Assembly: GCF_030929595.1 (NCBI RefSeq)
Contig: NZ_JAVFVR010000005.1
Location: 1 to 64,000 of the forward strand
Direction: 5' to 3'
DNA from: Flavobacterium sp. LHD-85
Lineage (GTDB): Bacteria > Bacteroidota > Bacteroidia > Flavobacteriales > Flavobacteriaceae
DNA: 64,000 nt
Shown here one piece after another: positions 23,884 through 32,160 of the stretch. Both the position numbers and the translations under genes were made by a program. Each line of letters opens with the position of its first letter. Within the stretch, counting starts at the first letter, position 1. Under the pieces are notes generated by a model. It was not told where the DNA came from and did not search any database. It worked only from the letters and a program-made list of their open reading frames with translations.

Positions 23884-24732
23884 TCAAATTAACTTTTCTT
23901 TCATTTTTTTTAAACGATAATTTCTAATAAACTTAGCTTGTTCGGGAGTTACTAATAAAGGAGTTTTTGCGCTTTTAGCTTTCATAAATCCTTTGATGTA
24001 ATCTAAAAATAGAAATGGTTTTTTCTTCATCATGGCCAATTTTGCCGAAGCAATTGCTGTGATCCAGAAGCCATATCCTAAAGTGTAAAAAGCTTCACCT
24101 TGTTTGTAGCGAGCTGTTTTGTTGTAATTTGCACCAGTCGGTTTTAGATGCTTTACATGTAAAGATTGATCGGTAACAATTTTCCAATCGTAATATTTAC
24201 ATAATAATTCATCTACAGTATCCCAACCCATAGCAGGACGTAGGCCTCCAATTTGCTGAAAAGTTTCTTTTCTGTACGCTTTTAAGGCTCCTCGAATATG
24301 ATCTTTGTCAGTAAGATTTTCTAGAACCCATTCGCCATTTTTATCAATGTAGCAGAATCCGCCGGCCATGCCAACTTTAGGATCTAATTCGAAATGTTTA
24401 ATGATCGTTTCAAAATAGTTTGGAGGAAAAATTAAATCTCCGTCTATTTTTACAATGATATCATAATTAGAATCTAAAGTTTCAAAACCTTTCTGAAAAG
24501 CTTGGATCACCTTACTTCCTGGAAGATGTATTGCATCTGAAGTTTTATTTACAACAGAGATGTAGGGATTCTCTTTTGCAAAATCCAATACAACTTCTTC
24601 TGTTTTATCAGTCGAATTATCGTTTACAACTACAATTTTTGCTGGCAAAACAGTTTGAGTAACTAGAGACTGCAATGTCAAGCCAATCAAATCTTGTTCG
24701 TTGTGTGCGGGGATGACGATGTAATATCTCAT
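23884..24732 (-). CDS. Family 2 glycosyltransferase
   Basis: From the ATG at 24730-24732 the protein has 282 residues. It begins MRYYIVIPAHNEQDLIGLTL, the GT-A start of family 2, continues with VVNDNSTDKTEEV, and has the metal-binding IVKIDGDLIFPP. A YGFWITAIASAKLAMMKKKP segment lies near the C-terminus. It transfers a sugar from a nucleotide donor in envelope glycan or glycolipid synthesis; donor and acceptor are unknown. A TTG at 24744 would add four residues (MEFD) and is less likely. The methyltransferase gene upstream is separated by a palindrome. Confidence 0.9.
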   Translation of the reverse strand: MRYYIVIPAHNEQDLIGLTLQSLVTQTVLPAKIVVVNDNSTDKTEEVVLDFAKENPYISVVNKTSDAIHLPGSKVIQAFQKGFETLDSNYDIIVKIDGDLIFPPNYFETIIKHFELDPKVGMAGGFCYIDKNGEWVLENLTDKDHIRGALKAYRKETFQQIGGLRPAMGWDTVDELLCKYYDWKIVTDQSLHVKHLKPTGANYNKTARYKQGEAFYTLGYGFWITAIASAKLAMMKKKPFLFLDYIKGFMKAKSAKTPLLVTPEQAKFIRNYRLKKMKEKLI

Positions 24733-24735
24733 ATC

Positions 24736-24792
24736 AAATTCCAATTTTTAAATTGCTTCGCCAGTTTGCTAGCGCTCGTGTCCAAATTCCAA
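24736..24792. repeat. 57-bp dispersed repeat (inverted copy at 55500-55556)
   Basis: The 57 bases from AAATTCCAATTTTTAAATTG to GTGTCCAAATTCCAA recur in reverse complement at 55500-55556 with one mismatch. The core (GCTTCGCCAGTT, GCTAGCGCTCGTG) is GC-richer than the surroundings. It lies just upstream of the glycosyltransferase ATG. Confidence 0.85.
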
Positions 24793-24819
24793 ATCTCTGA
24801 GAATAAATCCCAATCTTCT

Positions 24820-24873
24820 AAAATTCCAAATTCCAATCTTACCTATATGGTTAAAATTGGAATTTGGAATTTT
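24820..24873. terminator. Palindrome, probable terminator of the methyltransferase gene
   Basis: Perfect 17-bp arms (AAAATTCCAAATTCCAA and complement) with a 20-nt loop, 12 nt from the methyltransferase stop codon. The same AATTCCAA words make up the nearby repeat at 24736. Confidence 0.65.
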
Positions 24874-24884
24874 AATATTGGAAT

Positions 24885-25415
24885 TTATTTAATCTTTTCC
24901 GCAACAACAATATAATATCTTGGAGTAAAATATCTTAATAATGGTCTGATTCCAAGTTTTTTTACTGGATGTGTAAATTGAAGACGGTCAGTTATTTTCC
25001 AACCAGTTTTTTCCAAAAGCCAGTCCAATTGCCAATCTTCAAATTCGTGGTAATGTCTGTCCCACATATCTGTTTTAGAACGATATGCTGGTGAAAACCA
25101 TAAACGTAACGGAATTGAAATTAACAATTTATCACATTTTACATTTTGTAAAATAGTATATGGATTTAGTAAATGTTCGAAAATTTCAAAAGCTGTAAAA
25201 ACAGTATAATCTTCTGTTTGTAAAGCTGTTTGATCGTTGTCTAAATCTTCGCCTTTTGTGTTTTTTACAGTATAGCCGTTTTCTTCCATTATTTTTGAAA
25301 ACGGATTTGGCACGCCAAAATCAAAAATAGTTTCAGATGTGCTAACATGTTTTTTTAAAAACTCTAAAGTAAGTTTGAATCTTTTATTCGGAAACGTTTT
25401 TTCGTACATAGTCAT
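24885..25415 (-). CDS. Class I SAM-dependent methyltransferase (short)
   Basis: The 176-residue protein resembles a small class I methyltransferase. SETIFDFGVPNPFSKIMEENGY holds the first strand and a changed glycine motif. DYTVFTAFEIFEHLLNPYTIL matches the usual motif around strand 4 (FEhl-NP), and WDRHYHEFEDWQLDWLLEKTGW the late helix. The degenerate GxGxG raises some doubt about SAM binding. A TATATTTG box (25460-25467 on the minus strand) lies about 45-52 nt upstream. Neighbours (FabH-like, GT2) suggest envelope or lipid modification. Confidence 0.78.
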   Translation of the reverse strand: MTMYEKTFPNKRFKLTLEFLKKHVSTSETIFDFGVPNPFSKIMEENGYTVKNTKGEDLDNDQTALQTEDYTVFTAFEIFEHLLNPYTILQNVKCDKLLISIPLRLWFSPAYRSKTDMWDRHYHEFEDWQLDWLLEKTGWKITDRLQFTHPVKKLGIRPLLRYFTPRYYIVVAEKIK

Positions 25416-25468
25416 TGCGAACGAACTAATCTTTCGTTCATGAATTGTTAATTAGGTCGCAAATATAC

Positions 25469-25505
25469 TAAAAAAGTCCGCACTATTAAGATGCGGACTT
25501 TTTTA
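25469..25505 (-). terminator. Terminator of the FabH-like gene
   Basis: AAAAAAGTCCGCA, loop, TGCGGACTTTTTT between the FabH-like gene and the methyltransferase gene. Confidence 0.85.
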
Positions 25506-25568
25506 AGTTTTCAGTCTCAGTCATAGTTTGCAGTCAGTTAAACTGAATACTGTGACTGTAAACTGCGA

Positions 25569-26627
25569 CTAGTATCGATAAACAAAAGCATTAATGTTCA
25601 TTCCTGCTCCGACTGAAGCAAAAATAAGAACATCGCCTTTATTGATTTCATGATTTTCAACTTTTCCCTGAAGAATTAAATCATATAATGTAGGGACAGT
25701 TGCAACACTACTGTTTCCTAAATCGTGAATGCTCATTGGCATAATATCTTTAGGAGCTGTTTTGTCGTATAGTTTGTAGAAACGTTCTATAATCGCCTCG
25801 TCCATTTTTTCGTTTGCTTGATGGATAAGGATTTTTTTCACTTCGTCAATTCCGATGCCGCTTTTGTCCAAACAGCTTTTCATTGCACAAGGAACATTGC
25901 TTAAAGCAAATTCGTAGATTTTACGTCCATACATTTTAATGTATTTCGTATCTGGATCTAAATCTTTATTGTATGATTTTCCGAAGAAAAGGTAACCAGC
26001 TTCATCAGTTGCATAAGTAGCACTTTCGTATGCTAATAATCCAGTTTCGTCTGTTGAAGCTTCTAATATTGAAGCACCTGCACCATCAGAATAAATCATA
26101 GAATCACGGTCGTGATCATCTACAACTCTCGATAGCGTTTCAGCTCCAATTACCATTACTCTTTTTGCCATTCCAGATTTGATGAAAGCATTGGCTTGTA
26201 AAACACCTTCGATCCATCCTGGGCATCCAAAAATAATATCATACGCTACACATTTAGGATTTTTGATGCCTAGTTTGTTTTTAACGCGTGTTGCTAAACT
26301 TGGTAAAATATCAGATTGAGTAGTTCCTGGTTTTACATCTCCAAAATTATGGGCGATGATAATATAGTCTAAAGTTTCTGCATCAATTGCAGCATTTGCA
26401 ATTGCTTTTTCAGCAGCAAAGAAAGCTAAATCGGAGGCATTGTATTGTGGTTCGGCATAACGGCGATTTTCAATTCCCGTAATACCTTTAAATTTTTTAA
26501 TTACAACTTCATTAGGATAACCAAAAGGAGTTCCGTCCTCATTTAAAAAAACATGTTTATCAAAATCTGTGTTTTTTACTTCTAGATTAGGAATATAGCT
26601 CCCAATGCCAATAATTTTTATTTTCAT
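25569..26627 (-). CDS. FabH-like 3-oxoacyl-ACP synthase III family protein
   Basis: The 352-residue protein has the thiolase fold of KAS III, with the full catalytic triad: C135 in IIFGCPGW, H269 in ILIHQANEKM and N305 in HDLGNSSVATVPT. It condenses an acyl-CoA or acyl donor with malonyl-ACP. Compared with the housekeeping FabH of about 330 residues it has an insertion near residues 25-45 (FLNEDGTPFGYPNE), so it may be a specialised paralog rather than the fatty-acid initiator. It stands alone, next to the methyltransferase and glycosyltransferase genes. Confidence 0.88.
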   Translation of the reverse strand: MKIKIIGIGSYIPNLEVKNTDFDKHVFLNEDGTPFGYPNEVVIKKFKGITGIENRRYAEPQYNASDLAFFAAEKAIANAAIDAETLDYIIIAHNFGDVKPGTTQSDILPSLATRVKNKLGIKNPKCVAYDIIFGCPGWIEGVLQANAFIKSGMAKRVMVIGAETLSRVVDDHDRDSMIYSDGAGASILEASTDETGLLAYESATYATDEAGYLFFGKSYNKDLDPDTKYIKMYGRKIYEFALSNVPCAMKSCLDKSGIGIDEVKKILIHQANEKMDEAIIERFYKLYDKTAPKDIMPMSIHDLGNSSVATVPTLYDLILQGKVENHEINKGDVLIFASVGAGMNINAFVYRY

Positions 26628-26921
26628 TTTTCCCTTTATTATCCGATAAATTTAGTGCTAATGTATAAATAATATTATGATAACAATCATAAAAAATAGT
26701 ATGCGTGCATATAATTATGAAATAACTATTTTTCGCTTGATATATTGTTTTTCTTCTAATGATTTTTTAATATTTCCTATATTTCAAACGATTGAAGACG
26801 ATTTTGGAGGTGAAGTTTTTTCGAAGTTTTTTCGATTTTATAAAAATAATTTCACAAAACATTGGCTAAAAGTTATGTTTCTTTAAATCAGATTGCTTCT
26901 TTGTTGTTTGGTTTAATAAAA

Positions 26922-26976
26922 GTTTCAAGTTTCAGGTTTCAAGTTACGCTAGAACCTGAAACCTGAAACTTGAAAC
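26922..26976. repeat. TTTCAGG-family palindrome
   Basis: Perfect 19-nt arms, GTTTCAAGTTTCAGGTTTC and its complement, around a 17-nt loop. Each arm is made of tandem TTTCA(A/G)G units. A related palindrome lies at 49688-49760. Confidence 0.8.
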
Positions 26977-26991
26977 CTGAAACTAAAAAAT

Positions 26992-27024
26992 AAACCCGAC
27001 AGAGTTTTAAAATCTGTCGGGTTT
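26992..27024 (-). terminator. gcvP terminator
   Basis: AAACCCGACAGA, loop, TCTGTCGGGTTT, 25 nt after the gcvP stop codon. Hairpins with the same AAACCCGACAG base occur at 32091 and 55354. Confidence 0.85.
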
Positions 27025-27048
27025 GAATATCTATAAGAAAACTAAATT

Positions 27049-29898
27049 TTAGCTTTCCATGTAAGCTTCAATAGGAGCACAGCTACAAACTAAATTTCTG
27101 TCACCATAAGCATCGTCTACACGACGAACAGATGGCCAGAATTTATTGTCAGCGATGTAATCTAATGGGTAAGCTGCTTTCTCTCTAGAATAAGGGAAAT
27201 CCCAAGCATCCGTAGTTAACATTGCTAATGTGTGAGGTGCATTTTTTAATACATTGTTTGTGTCATCAGCAGTTGCTGCTTCAATCTCTTTTCTGATTGA
27301 GATAAGAGCATCACAGAAACGATCTAACTCAGCTAAATCTTCAGATTCAGTTGGTTCAATCATTAAAGTTCCAGCAACTGGGAAAGAAACCGTAGGAGCG
27401 TGGAAACCGTAATCCATCAAACGTTTTGCGATATCACCAACTTCGATTCCGTTTTCTTTAAATGAACGGCAATCTAAAATCATTTCGTGAGCCGCTCTTC
27501 CGCATTCTCCTGTATAAAGAATAGGGTAGTGTCCTTCGAAACGTGCTTTCATGTAGTTAGCATTTAAGATTGCGTGTTCTGTAGCACTTTTTAATCCTTC
27601 AGCACCCATCATTGTGATGTAGCCGTAAGAGATTAAACATACTAATGCAGATCCGTAAGGTGCAGATGAAATAGCAGTAATTGCTTGCTCACCACCAACT
27701 TTTAAGATTGGGTTTGTTGGCAAGAACGGAACTAATTTTTCGTTCACACAAATTGGTCCAACTCCAGGTCCACCACCACCGTGAGGAATAGCGAATGTTT
27801 TGTGTAAGTTTAAGTGACAAACGTCAGCGCCAATAGTAGCAGGATTTGTTAATCCAACTTGTGCATTCATGTTTGCACCATCCATATATACTAATCCGCC
27901 GTTTTCGTGGATTAATTTTGTGATTTCAATAATTGAAGACTCATAAACTCCGTGAGTAGAAGGATATGTAACCATTAAGCAAGATAAGTCATCTTTGTGT
28001 TCAATAGCTTTTGCTCTTAAATCTTCTACGTCAATGTTTCCTTCTGGAGTTGTTTTAGTAACAATGATTTTCATTCCAGCCATCGCAGCAGAAGCAGGGT
28101 TTGTTCCGTGAGCCGATGAAGGAATCAAACATACATTACGGTGACCTTCGTTTCTTGACATGTGGTAAGCACGAATTGCCATTAATCCAGCATATTCTCC
28201 TTGAGCACCTGAGTTTGGCTGTAAAGTTGTTCCAGCAAATCCAGTGATTACATTTAATTGTTGCTCTAATTTTTTAAGCATTGTAATGTAACCTTCAGCT
28301 TGCTCAACTGGTGCAAACGGGTGAATGCTATTCCAGTTTGGCATTGAAAGAGGTAACATTTCAGAAGCTGCGTTTAATTTCATTGTACAAGAACCTAATG
28401 AAATCATTGAGTGATTCAATGATAAATCTTTACGCTCTAATTTTTTGATGTAACGCATCAATTGGCTTTCTGAATGATGATTGTTGAATACATCATGCGT
28501 TAAGAAAGAAGAAGTTCTTTCTAACGAAGCTGGTAATTGGCTAGCTTCAGTTAATTCAGAAACTGTGAAAGTTTCTTTTCCTAAAGCTTCAGCAAAAATG
28601 CTAATGATTTGGTTGATGTCTGCAATTGAAGTTGTTTCGTTGAACGAAATCGAAACGGAGTCAGCATCTGGATAGAAGAAGTTTACTTCATTTTTCTCCG
28701 CAACAGCTTTTACTTTTTGAGCATCAGCTTTTACTAAAATAGTATCAAAGTAAGCAGTGTTGGTTTGGAAAACTCCTAATTTATTTAAAGCTTCAGCGGT
28801 AGTAACTGCAGATGCGTGAACTTTGTTTGCAATATATTTTAATCCTTCTGGTCCGTGGTAAACGGCATACATTCCAGCCATAACTGCCAATAAAACCTGA
28901 GCAGTACAAATGTTAGAAGTCGCTTTTTCACGTTTAATATGTTGCTCACGAGTTCCTAAAGCCATACGTAAAGCGCGGTTTCCATTTGTATCAACAGAAA
29001 CTCCAATAATACGACCTGGCATAGAACGTTTGTACTCATCTTTAGTTGCAAAGTAAGCTGCGTGAGGACCACCGTAACCCATTGGCACACCAAAACGTTG
29101 TGTTGTTCCAACAACTACTGCAGCGCCCATTTCTCCCGGAGAAGTTAAAGTAGCTAATGATAAAATATCAGCAGCAAAAGCAACTTTGATTTCGTTTTCT
29201 TTTGCTTTAGCAACAAAAGCACTGTAATCATTTACTTGACCATATTTTCCTGGGTACTGTAAAATAGCACCGAAAAATTCATTTGAAAAATCAAATGTTT
29301 CGTGGTTTCCAACAACTAATTCAATTCCAATCGGAGTCGAACGTGTTTGAAGTACAGATAAAGTTTGTGGTAAAATTTCTTCAGAAACGAAGAATTTGTG
29401 TGTATTGTTTTTCTTTTGATCTCTTGTACGAACGTCAAATAATAACGCCATAGCTTCAGCAGCAGCAGTTCCTTCATCAAGTAAAGATGCATTTGCAATT
29501 TCCATTCCTGTCAATTCAATAACAGTAGTTTGGAAATTTAAAATAGCTTCCAAACGACCTTGAGCAATTTCTGCTTGGTAAGGCGTGTAAGCGGTGTACC
29601 ATCCTGGGTTTTCGAAGATATTTCTCTGAATTGGAGCTGGAACAATAGTTGGATGATAACCCAAACCAATGTACGATTTGAATACTTTATTTTTCTTTCC
29701 TAATTCCTGAATATGATTTGCAAATTCATATTCTGTCATTGCAGGATCTAAATTCAAAGGTGCTTTTAAACGAATATCATCCGGAAGGGTTTCGTAAACA
29801 AGTTGCTCAATTGAGTCAACTCCAATTGTTTTCAGCATGTGCTGAAGATCGGTTTCTCTTGGACCAATGTGTCTTAAAGCAAAAGCATCTGTTTTCAT
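27049..29898 (-). CDS. gcvP: Glycine dehydrogenase (decarboxylating), P-protein of the glycine cleavage system
   Basis: From the ATG at 29896-29898 the protein has 949 residues, the length of the single-chain P-protein. It starts MKTDAFALRHIGPRE, typical of the family. Two PLP-fold halves are visible, and the PLP lysine is K700 in HLNLHKTFAIPHGGGGPG. It decarboxylates glycine and passes the aminomethyl group to the H-protein. The frame stays open to 29991, but that codon falls inside a TAATTTTG box (29989-29996, minus strand), so the internal ATG is the likely start with an 80-90-nt 5' UTR. No glycine riboswitch was seen there. GcvH and GcvT are not in the window. Confidence 0.96.
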   Translation of the reverse strand: MKTDAFALRHIGPRETDLQHMLKTIGVDSIEQLVYETLPDDIRLKAPLNLDPAMTEYEFANHIQELGKKNKVFKSYIGLGYHPTIVPAPIQRNIFENPGWYTAYTPYQAEIAQGRLEAILNFQTTVIELTGMEIANASLLDEGTAAAEAMALLFDVRTRDQKKNNTHKFFVSEEILPQTLSVLQTRSTPIGIELVVGNHETFDFSNEFFGAILQYPGKYGQVNDYSAFVAKAKENEIKVAFAADILSLATLTSPGEMGAAVVVGTTQRFGVPMGYGGPHAAYFATKDEYKRSMPGRIIGVSVDTNGNRALRMALGTREQHIKREKATSNICTAQVLLAVMAGMYAVYHGPEGLKYIANKVHASAVTTAEALNKLGVFQTNTAYFDTILVKADAQKVKAVAEKNEVNFFYPDADSVSISFNETTSIADINQIISIFAEALGKETFTVSELTEASQLPASLERTSSFLTHDVFNNHHSESQLMRYIKKLERKDLSLNHSMISLGSCTMKLNAASEMLPLSMPNWNSIHPFAPVEQAEGYITMLKKLEQQLNVITGFAGTTLQPNSGAQGEYAGLMAIRAYHMSRNEGHRNVCLIPSSAHGTNPASAAMAGMKIIVTKTTPEGNIDVEDLRAKAIEHKDDLSCLMVTYPSTHGVYESSIIEITKLIHENGGLVYMDGANMNAQVGLTNPATIGADVCHLNLHKTFAIPHGGGGPGVGPICVNEKLVPFLPTNPILKVGGEQAITAISSAPYGSALVCLISYGYITMMGAEGLKSATEHAILNANYMKARFEGHYPILYTGECGRAAHEMILDCRSFKENGIEVGDIAKRLMDYGFHAPTVSFPVAGTLMIEPTESEDLAELDRFCDALISIRKEIEAATADDTNNVLKNAPHTLAMLTTDAWDFPYSREKAAYPLDYIADNKFWPSVRRVDDAYGDRNLVCSCAPIEAYMES

Positions 29899-29988
29899 GT
29901 AGCTATCTAAGTTTTTTAAATTAATGTGTTCGTGCACTTTTGCTACACGAATCACATTTAAAAGTAAATGTGTTGTTTTTTTGTGGCG

Positions 29989-29996
29989 CAAAATTA
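29989..29996 (-). promoter_or_regulatory. -7 promoter box (TAATTTTG) of gcvP
   Basis: TAATTTTG on the minus strand fits TAnnTTTG. No clear -33 element was found 19-21 nt upstream. Confidence 0.45.
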
Positions 29997-30092
29997 AGTA
30001 TTATTAATAATTTATTAGGTATTTTTAACTTCATTTTTTGTCAAATTTCCAACTAATGGTATCATTTGTTAATAAATGATTAGATTTGAGGT

Positions 30093-30905
30093 ATGATAGT
30101 ATCAAAACGCTTCTTAGATTTTTACTTGAATAGCAGTATTCATGTGGCTTTGTCGTGTTATGCACTTGTGCGAATAACGTTTCATGTATTTCATATTCAA
30201 TATGATGAGCCAATGGCTCTTTTTGTTTTTTTTGGAACAATTGTAGGATATAATTTCGTAAAATATGATGCGTTGGTTCGCGTAAAAAAAAATCCGATAG
30301 GAACTCAGCTAAAAATTATTGCTGTTTTGAGTTTCATTTCTGTCGTTTTAGTCGGGTATTATTTTTTCCATTTAAAGAGAATTACGCAAGTAGTCTCGGT
30401 CGGAATTTTTGCCATAACGGCGCTTTATACTTTGCCATTTTTTCCAAACAGAAAAAATGCCAGAAACTGGGCAGGTGTAAAAATTTACATTGTTGCACTC
30501 TGTTGGGTTGGAGCAACTTTAGTTTTGCCATTAATAAATGCTGAAATTCCGTTTACGATAGATTTCTTCATCAAATGCATTCAGCGGTTCATTTTGGTTT
30601 TTGTATTGATTTTGGTTTTTGAGATTTTAGATTTGGCCAATGACGATCCTCATCTTCAAACCGTTCCTCAGACAATCGGAGTGAAGAAGACCAAGCTTTT
30701 AGGATTTTTATTATTGATACCCTTTTGGTTTTTAGAAGTTTTTATTTCAACTTTCAATATTCATGACGCCATTATAAATTTGATTATGGTCGTCATGCTG
30801 ATGTTGTTTATTTTTTTCGCCAATCCAAACCGTTCCAAATATTACACTTCTTTTTGGGTAGAAAGCGTTCCAATTTTTTGGTGGCTGATGGTCGTTTTTC
30901 TATAA
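30093..30905 (+). CDS. UbiA-like integral membrane protein
   Basis: The 270-residue protein has about eight or nine membrane spans. EILDLANDDPHLQTVPQTIGVKKTK at about 176-200 resembles the second aspartate motif of UbiA prenyltransferases (D-x3-D followed by a T-x-P segment). The first motif is less clear (VGYNFVKYDALVRVKKNP, about 50-67). It may be a UbiA-superfamily prenyltransferase or an inactive relative. A TAGATTTG box at 30081-30088 ends four bases before the ATG, suggesting a very short leader. Confidence 0.65.
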   Translation: MIVSKRFLDFYLNSSIHVALSCYALVRITFHVFHIQYDEPMALFVFFGTIVGYNFVKYDALVRVKKNPIGTQLKIIAVLSFISVVLVGYYFFHLKRITQVVSVGIFAITALYTLPFFPNRKNARNWAGVKIYIVALCWVGATLVLPLINAEIPFTIDFFIKCIQRFILVFVLILVFEILDLANDDPHLQTVPQTIGVKKTKLLGFLLLIPFWFLEVFISTFNIHDAIINLIMVVMLMLFIFFANPNRSKYYTSFWVESVPIFWWLMVVFL

Positions 30906-30914
30906 AGAAATTTT

Positions 30915-31029
30915 GGGCGTGCCCCCAATAATACAAACGGGCAAAATTACTTTGCGCTTATTCGCCCGCTTGTATTATCGGGGTCGGGCTATCCGCGCTA
31001 CTTCGGTAGCCAGCTCCTATCCCTCACGC
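30915..31029 (+). repeat. 115-bp structured repeat, copy 2
   Basis: Same length and ends as copy 1 (14238-14352). Outer arms GCGTG/CACGC pair perfectly and CCCC/GGGG lies inside them. A central helix, 30928-30942 with 30964-30978, is ATAATACAA-A-CGGGC against GCCCG-C-TTGTATTAT. The hairpin GCTAC-TTCG-GTAGC follows at 30997-31010, then CAGCTCCTATCCCTCACGC. The central helix shares little sequence with copy 1 outside the GGGC/GCCC, yet it pairs equally well. It begins 9 bases after the UbiA-like gene. Confidence 0.8.
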
Positions 31030-31155
31030 AAACCGTAAAACATGGAGATTCATTTGTAAAATATAATTAAGAACATTACAGATGGTTGAAACCGAGAGCT
31101 ATGTTTGAATTATCTTTTTTATCTGCTCAATTTGTTGAATCTGCGAGAGGAAAAA

Positions 31156-31551
31156 TTATTTCGTTTTCTGCTCCGCCAAAGCTTTATTCAAATCAGCTTT
31201 TGCTTCATTTAGTTTTTTTCTTTTTTTATCGATTTTTTCTTTGCTTTCCTTGTCTTTAATGGCTTCGTTTAAATCGGCAGTTCTTTCGTTAACTTTTTGC
31301 TGTTTTTCTTTTACCTTTTTGTCAAGATCTTTGTTGACTGTTTTAGTCGTGCAATTTTTTTTGGTTTGCGCAATAGCTTCTTCAACACCTTTTATCTGAT
31401 TTTGATTTCCAGCTTTTTTTGCAGCAGCCAATTTTGTGTTCAATTCACATAATTTTCTTTCGCATCCTTTTAGAGTTGCACAATTAGTTTGGGAAAACCC
31501 AATAAAAGAAAGGGTAAAAAAAGCTACTGTTAATATCGTTTTTAATTTCAT
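31156..31551 (-). CDS. DUF1090-like exported protein
   Basis: The 131-residue protein has a signal peptide (MKLKTILTVAFFTLSFIGFSQ). The DUF1090 pattern follows: CATLKGCERKLCELNTKLAAAKKAGN, then QIKGVEEAIAQTKKNC. The C-terminal half is a highly charged Lys/Glu helix, probably a coiled coil. E. coli YqjC is the usual comparison; it is periplasmic with unknown function. It precedes no operon partner. Confidence 0.82.
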   Translation of the reverse strand: MKLKTILTVAFFTLSFIGFSQTNCATLKGCERKLCELNTKLAAAKKAGNQNQIKGVEEAIAQTKKNCTTKTVNKDLDKKVKEKQQKVNERTADLNEAIKDKESKEKIDKKRKKLNEAKADLNKALAEQKTK

Positions 31552-31619
31552 AAGTATGTTTTGATTAATTTGTTTAAATCATTTAGAAGTGGATTACTAA
31601 TAAAAGTAAGAAAATTATC

Positions 31620-32075
31620 TTAACTAAGTTTTTCCGATACTTCTTTCAAAACTTTATTTCTTTCCAAAAGAAAATTAGTAAGATGTTTTTCTAAAAATAA
31701 AATATCGAAAAGTTCTCCAAATATCCCGAACGGAGTTTCGTATTGTAATACATCTTTCATGATTGTTACGCCATTTTGTTCCTCAAAAATATGTTCATGT
31801 CTGAACGATTTGAATTTTCCTTCTTCCATTTCATCTACAAAATAATCGTAAAAAGCCATTACAGGAATTCGGGTTTTGTGTGTGAGATAAACCCCGAAAT
31901 GTTTACCACGCCAAGTCACCGTTTCGTTTAAATTAATCAAACCAGATGTTACACCGGCAATTGCTTTTTCTTTTGTAAGACTTGCAGATTGTTGGTGAAT
32001 ATCGATATTTCTAGAAGCATCAAAAACGATTTGTTTTGGTGCTTTTATTTTGGTTGTGAGGTTTATTGTTGTCAT
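31620..32075 (-). CDS. SRPBCC (START-like) family protein
   Basis: The 151-residue protein has the helix-grip layout of the SRPBCC fold. The first strand INLTTKIKAPKQIVFDASRNID leads in, VTWRGKHFGVYLTHKTRI follows, and the C-terminal helix is LFLEKHLTNFLLERNKVL. Such proteins bind hydrophobic ligands. Homologs are often found beside TIGR01777 epimerases, as here. A hairpin at 32091-32123 separates it from that gene, so the two are probably only partly co-transcribed. Confidence 0.85.
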   Translation of the reverse strand: MTTINLTTKIKAPKQIVFDASRNIDIHQQSASLTKEKAIAGVTSGLINLNETVTWRGKHFGVYLTHKTRIPVMAFYDYFVDEMEEGKFKSFRHEHIFEEQNGVTIMKDVLQYETPFGIFGELFDILFLEKHLTNFLLERNKVLKEVSEKLS

Positions 32076-32090
32076 TTTGTTGGTTTAACA

Positions 32091-32123
32091 AAACCCGACA
32101 GGTTTTTAAAACCTGTCGGGTTT
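32091..32123 (-). terminator. Hairpin between the TIGR01777 and SRPBCC genes
   Basis: AAACCCGACAGGT, loop, ACCTGTCGGGTTT, with an inner extension. It would end or reduce transcription of the cluster before the SRPBCC gene, whose ATG lies only 15 nt beyond. Confidence 0.75.
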
Positions 32124-32160
32124 CAGTGTAAATTATGAGATTTAACTTTGCCAAAGTTGT

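Larger units (their letters stand above)
26628..27048. other. Intergenic region: palindromes and terminator, no supported gene
   Basis: The region holds a palindrome of the TTTCAGG family (arms 26922-26940 and 26958-26976) and the gcvP terminator. A 69-codon plus-strand frame at 26677 has no family resemblance and an AT-driven composition, and was not called. Confidence 0.6.

Noticed and set aside
26677..26886. 69-codon plus-strand ORF between the FabH-like gene and gcvP
   Set aside because: No family resemblance, no good start context, and AT-rich composition as expected by chance.
29899..29991. Extended N-terminus for gcvP
   Set aside because: The added 31 residues have no family match and the distal start codon lies inside the -7 promoter box.
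29899..30092. Glycine riboswitch upstream of gcvP
   Set aside because: I looked for tandem glycine aptamer features and found none; the leader is short and AT-rich.
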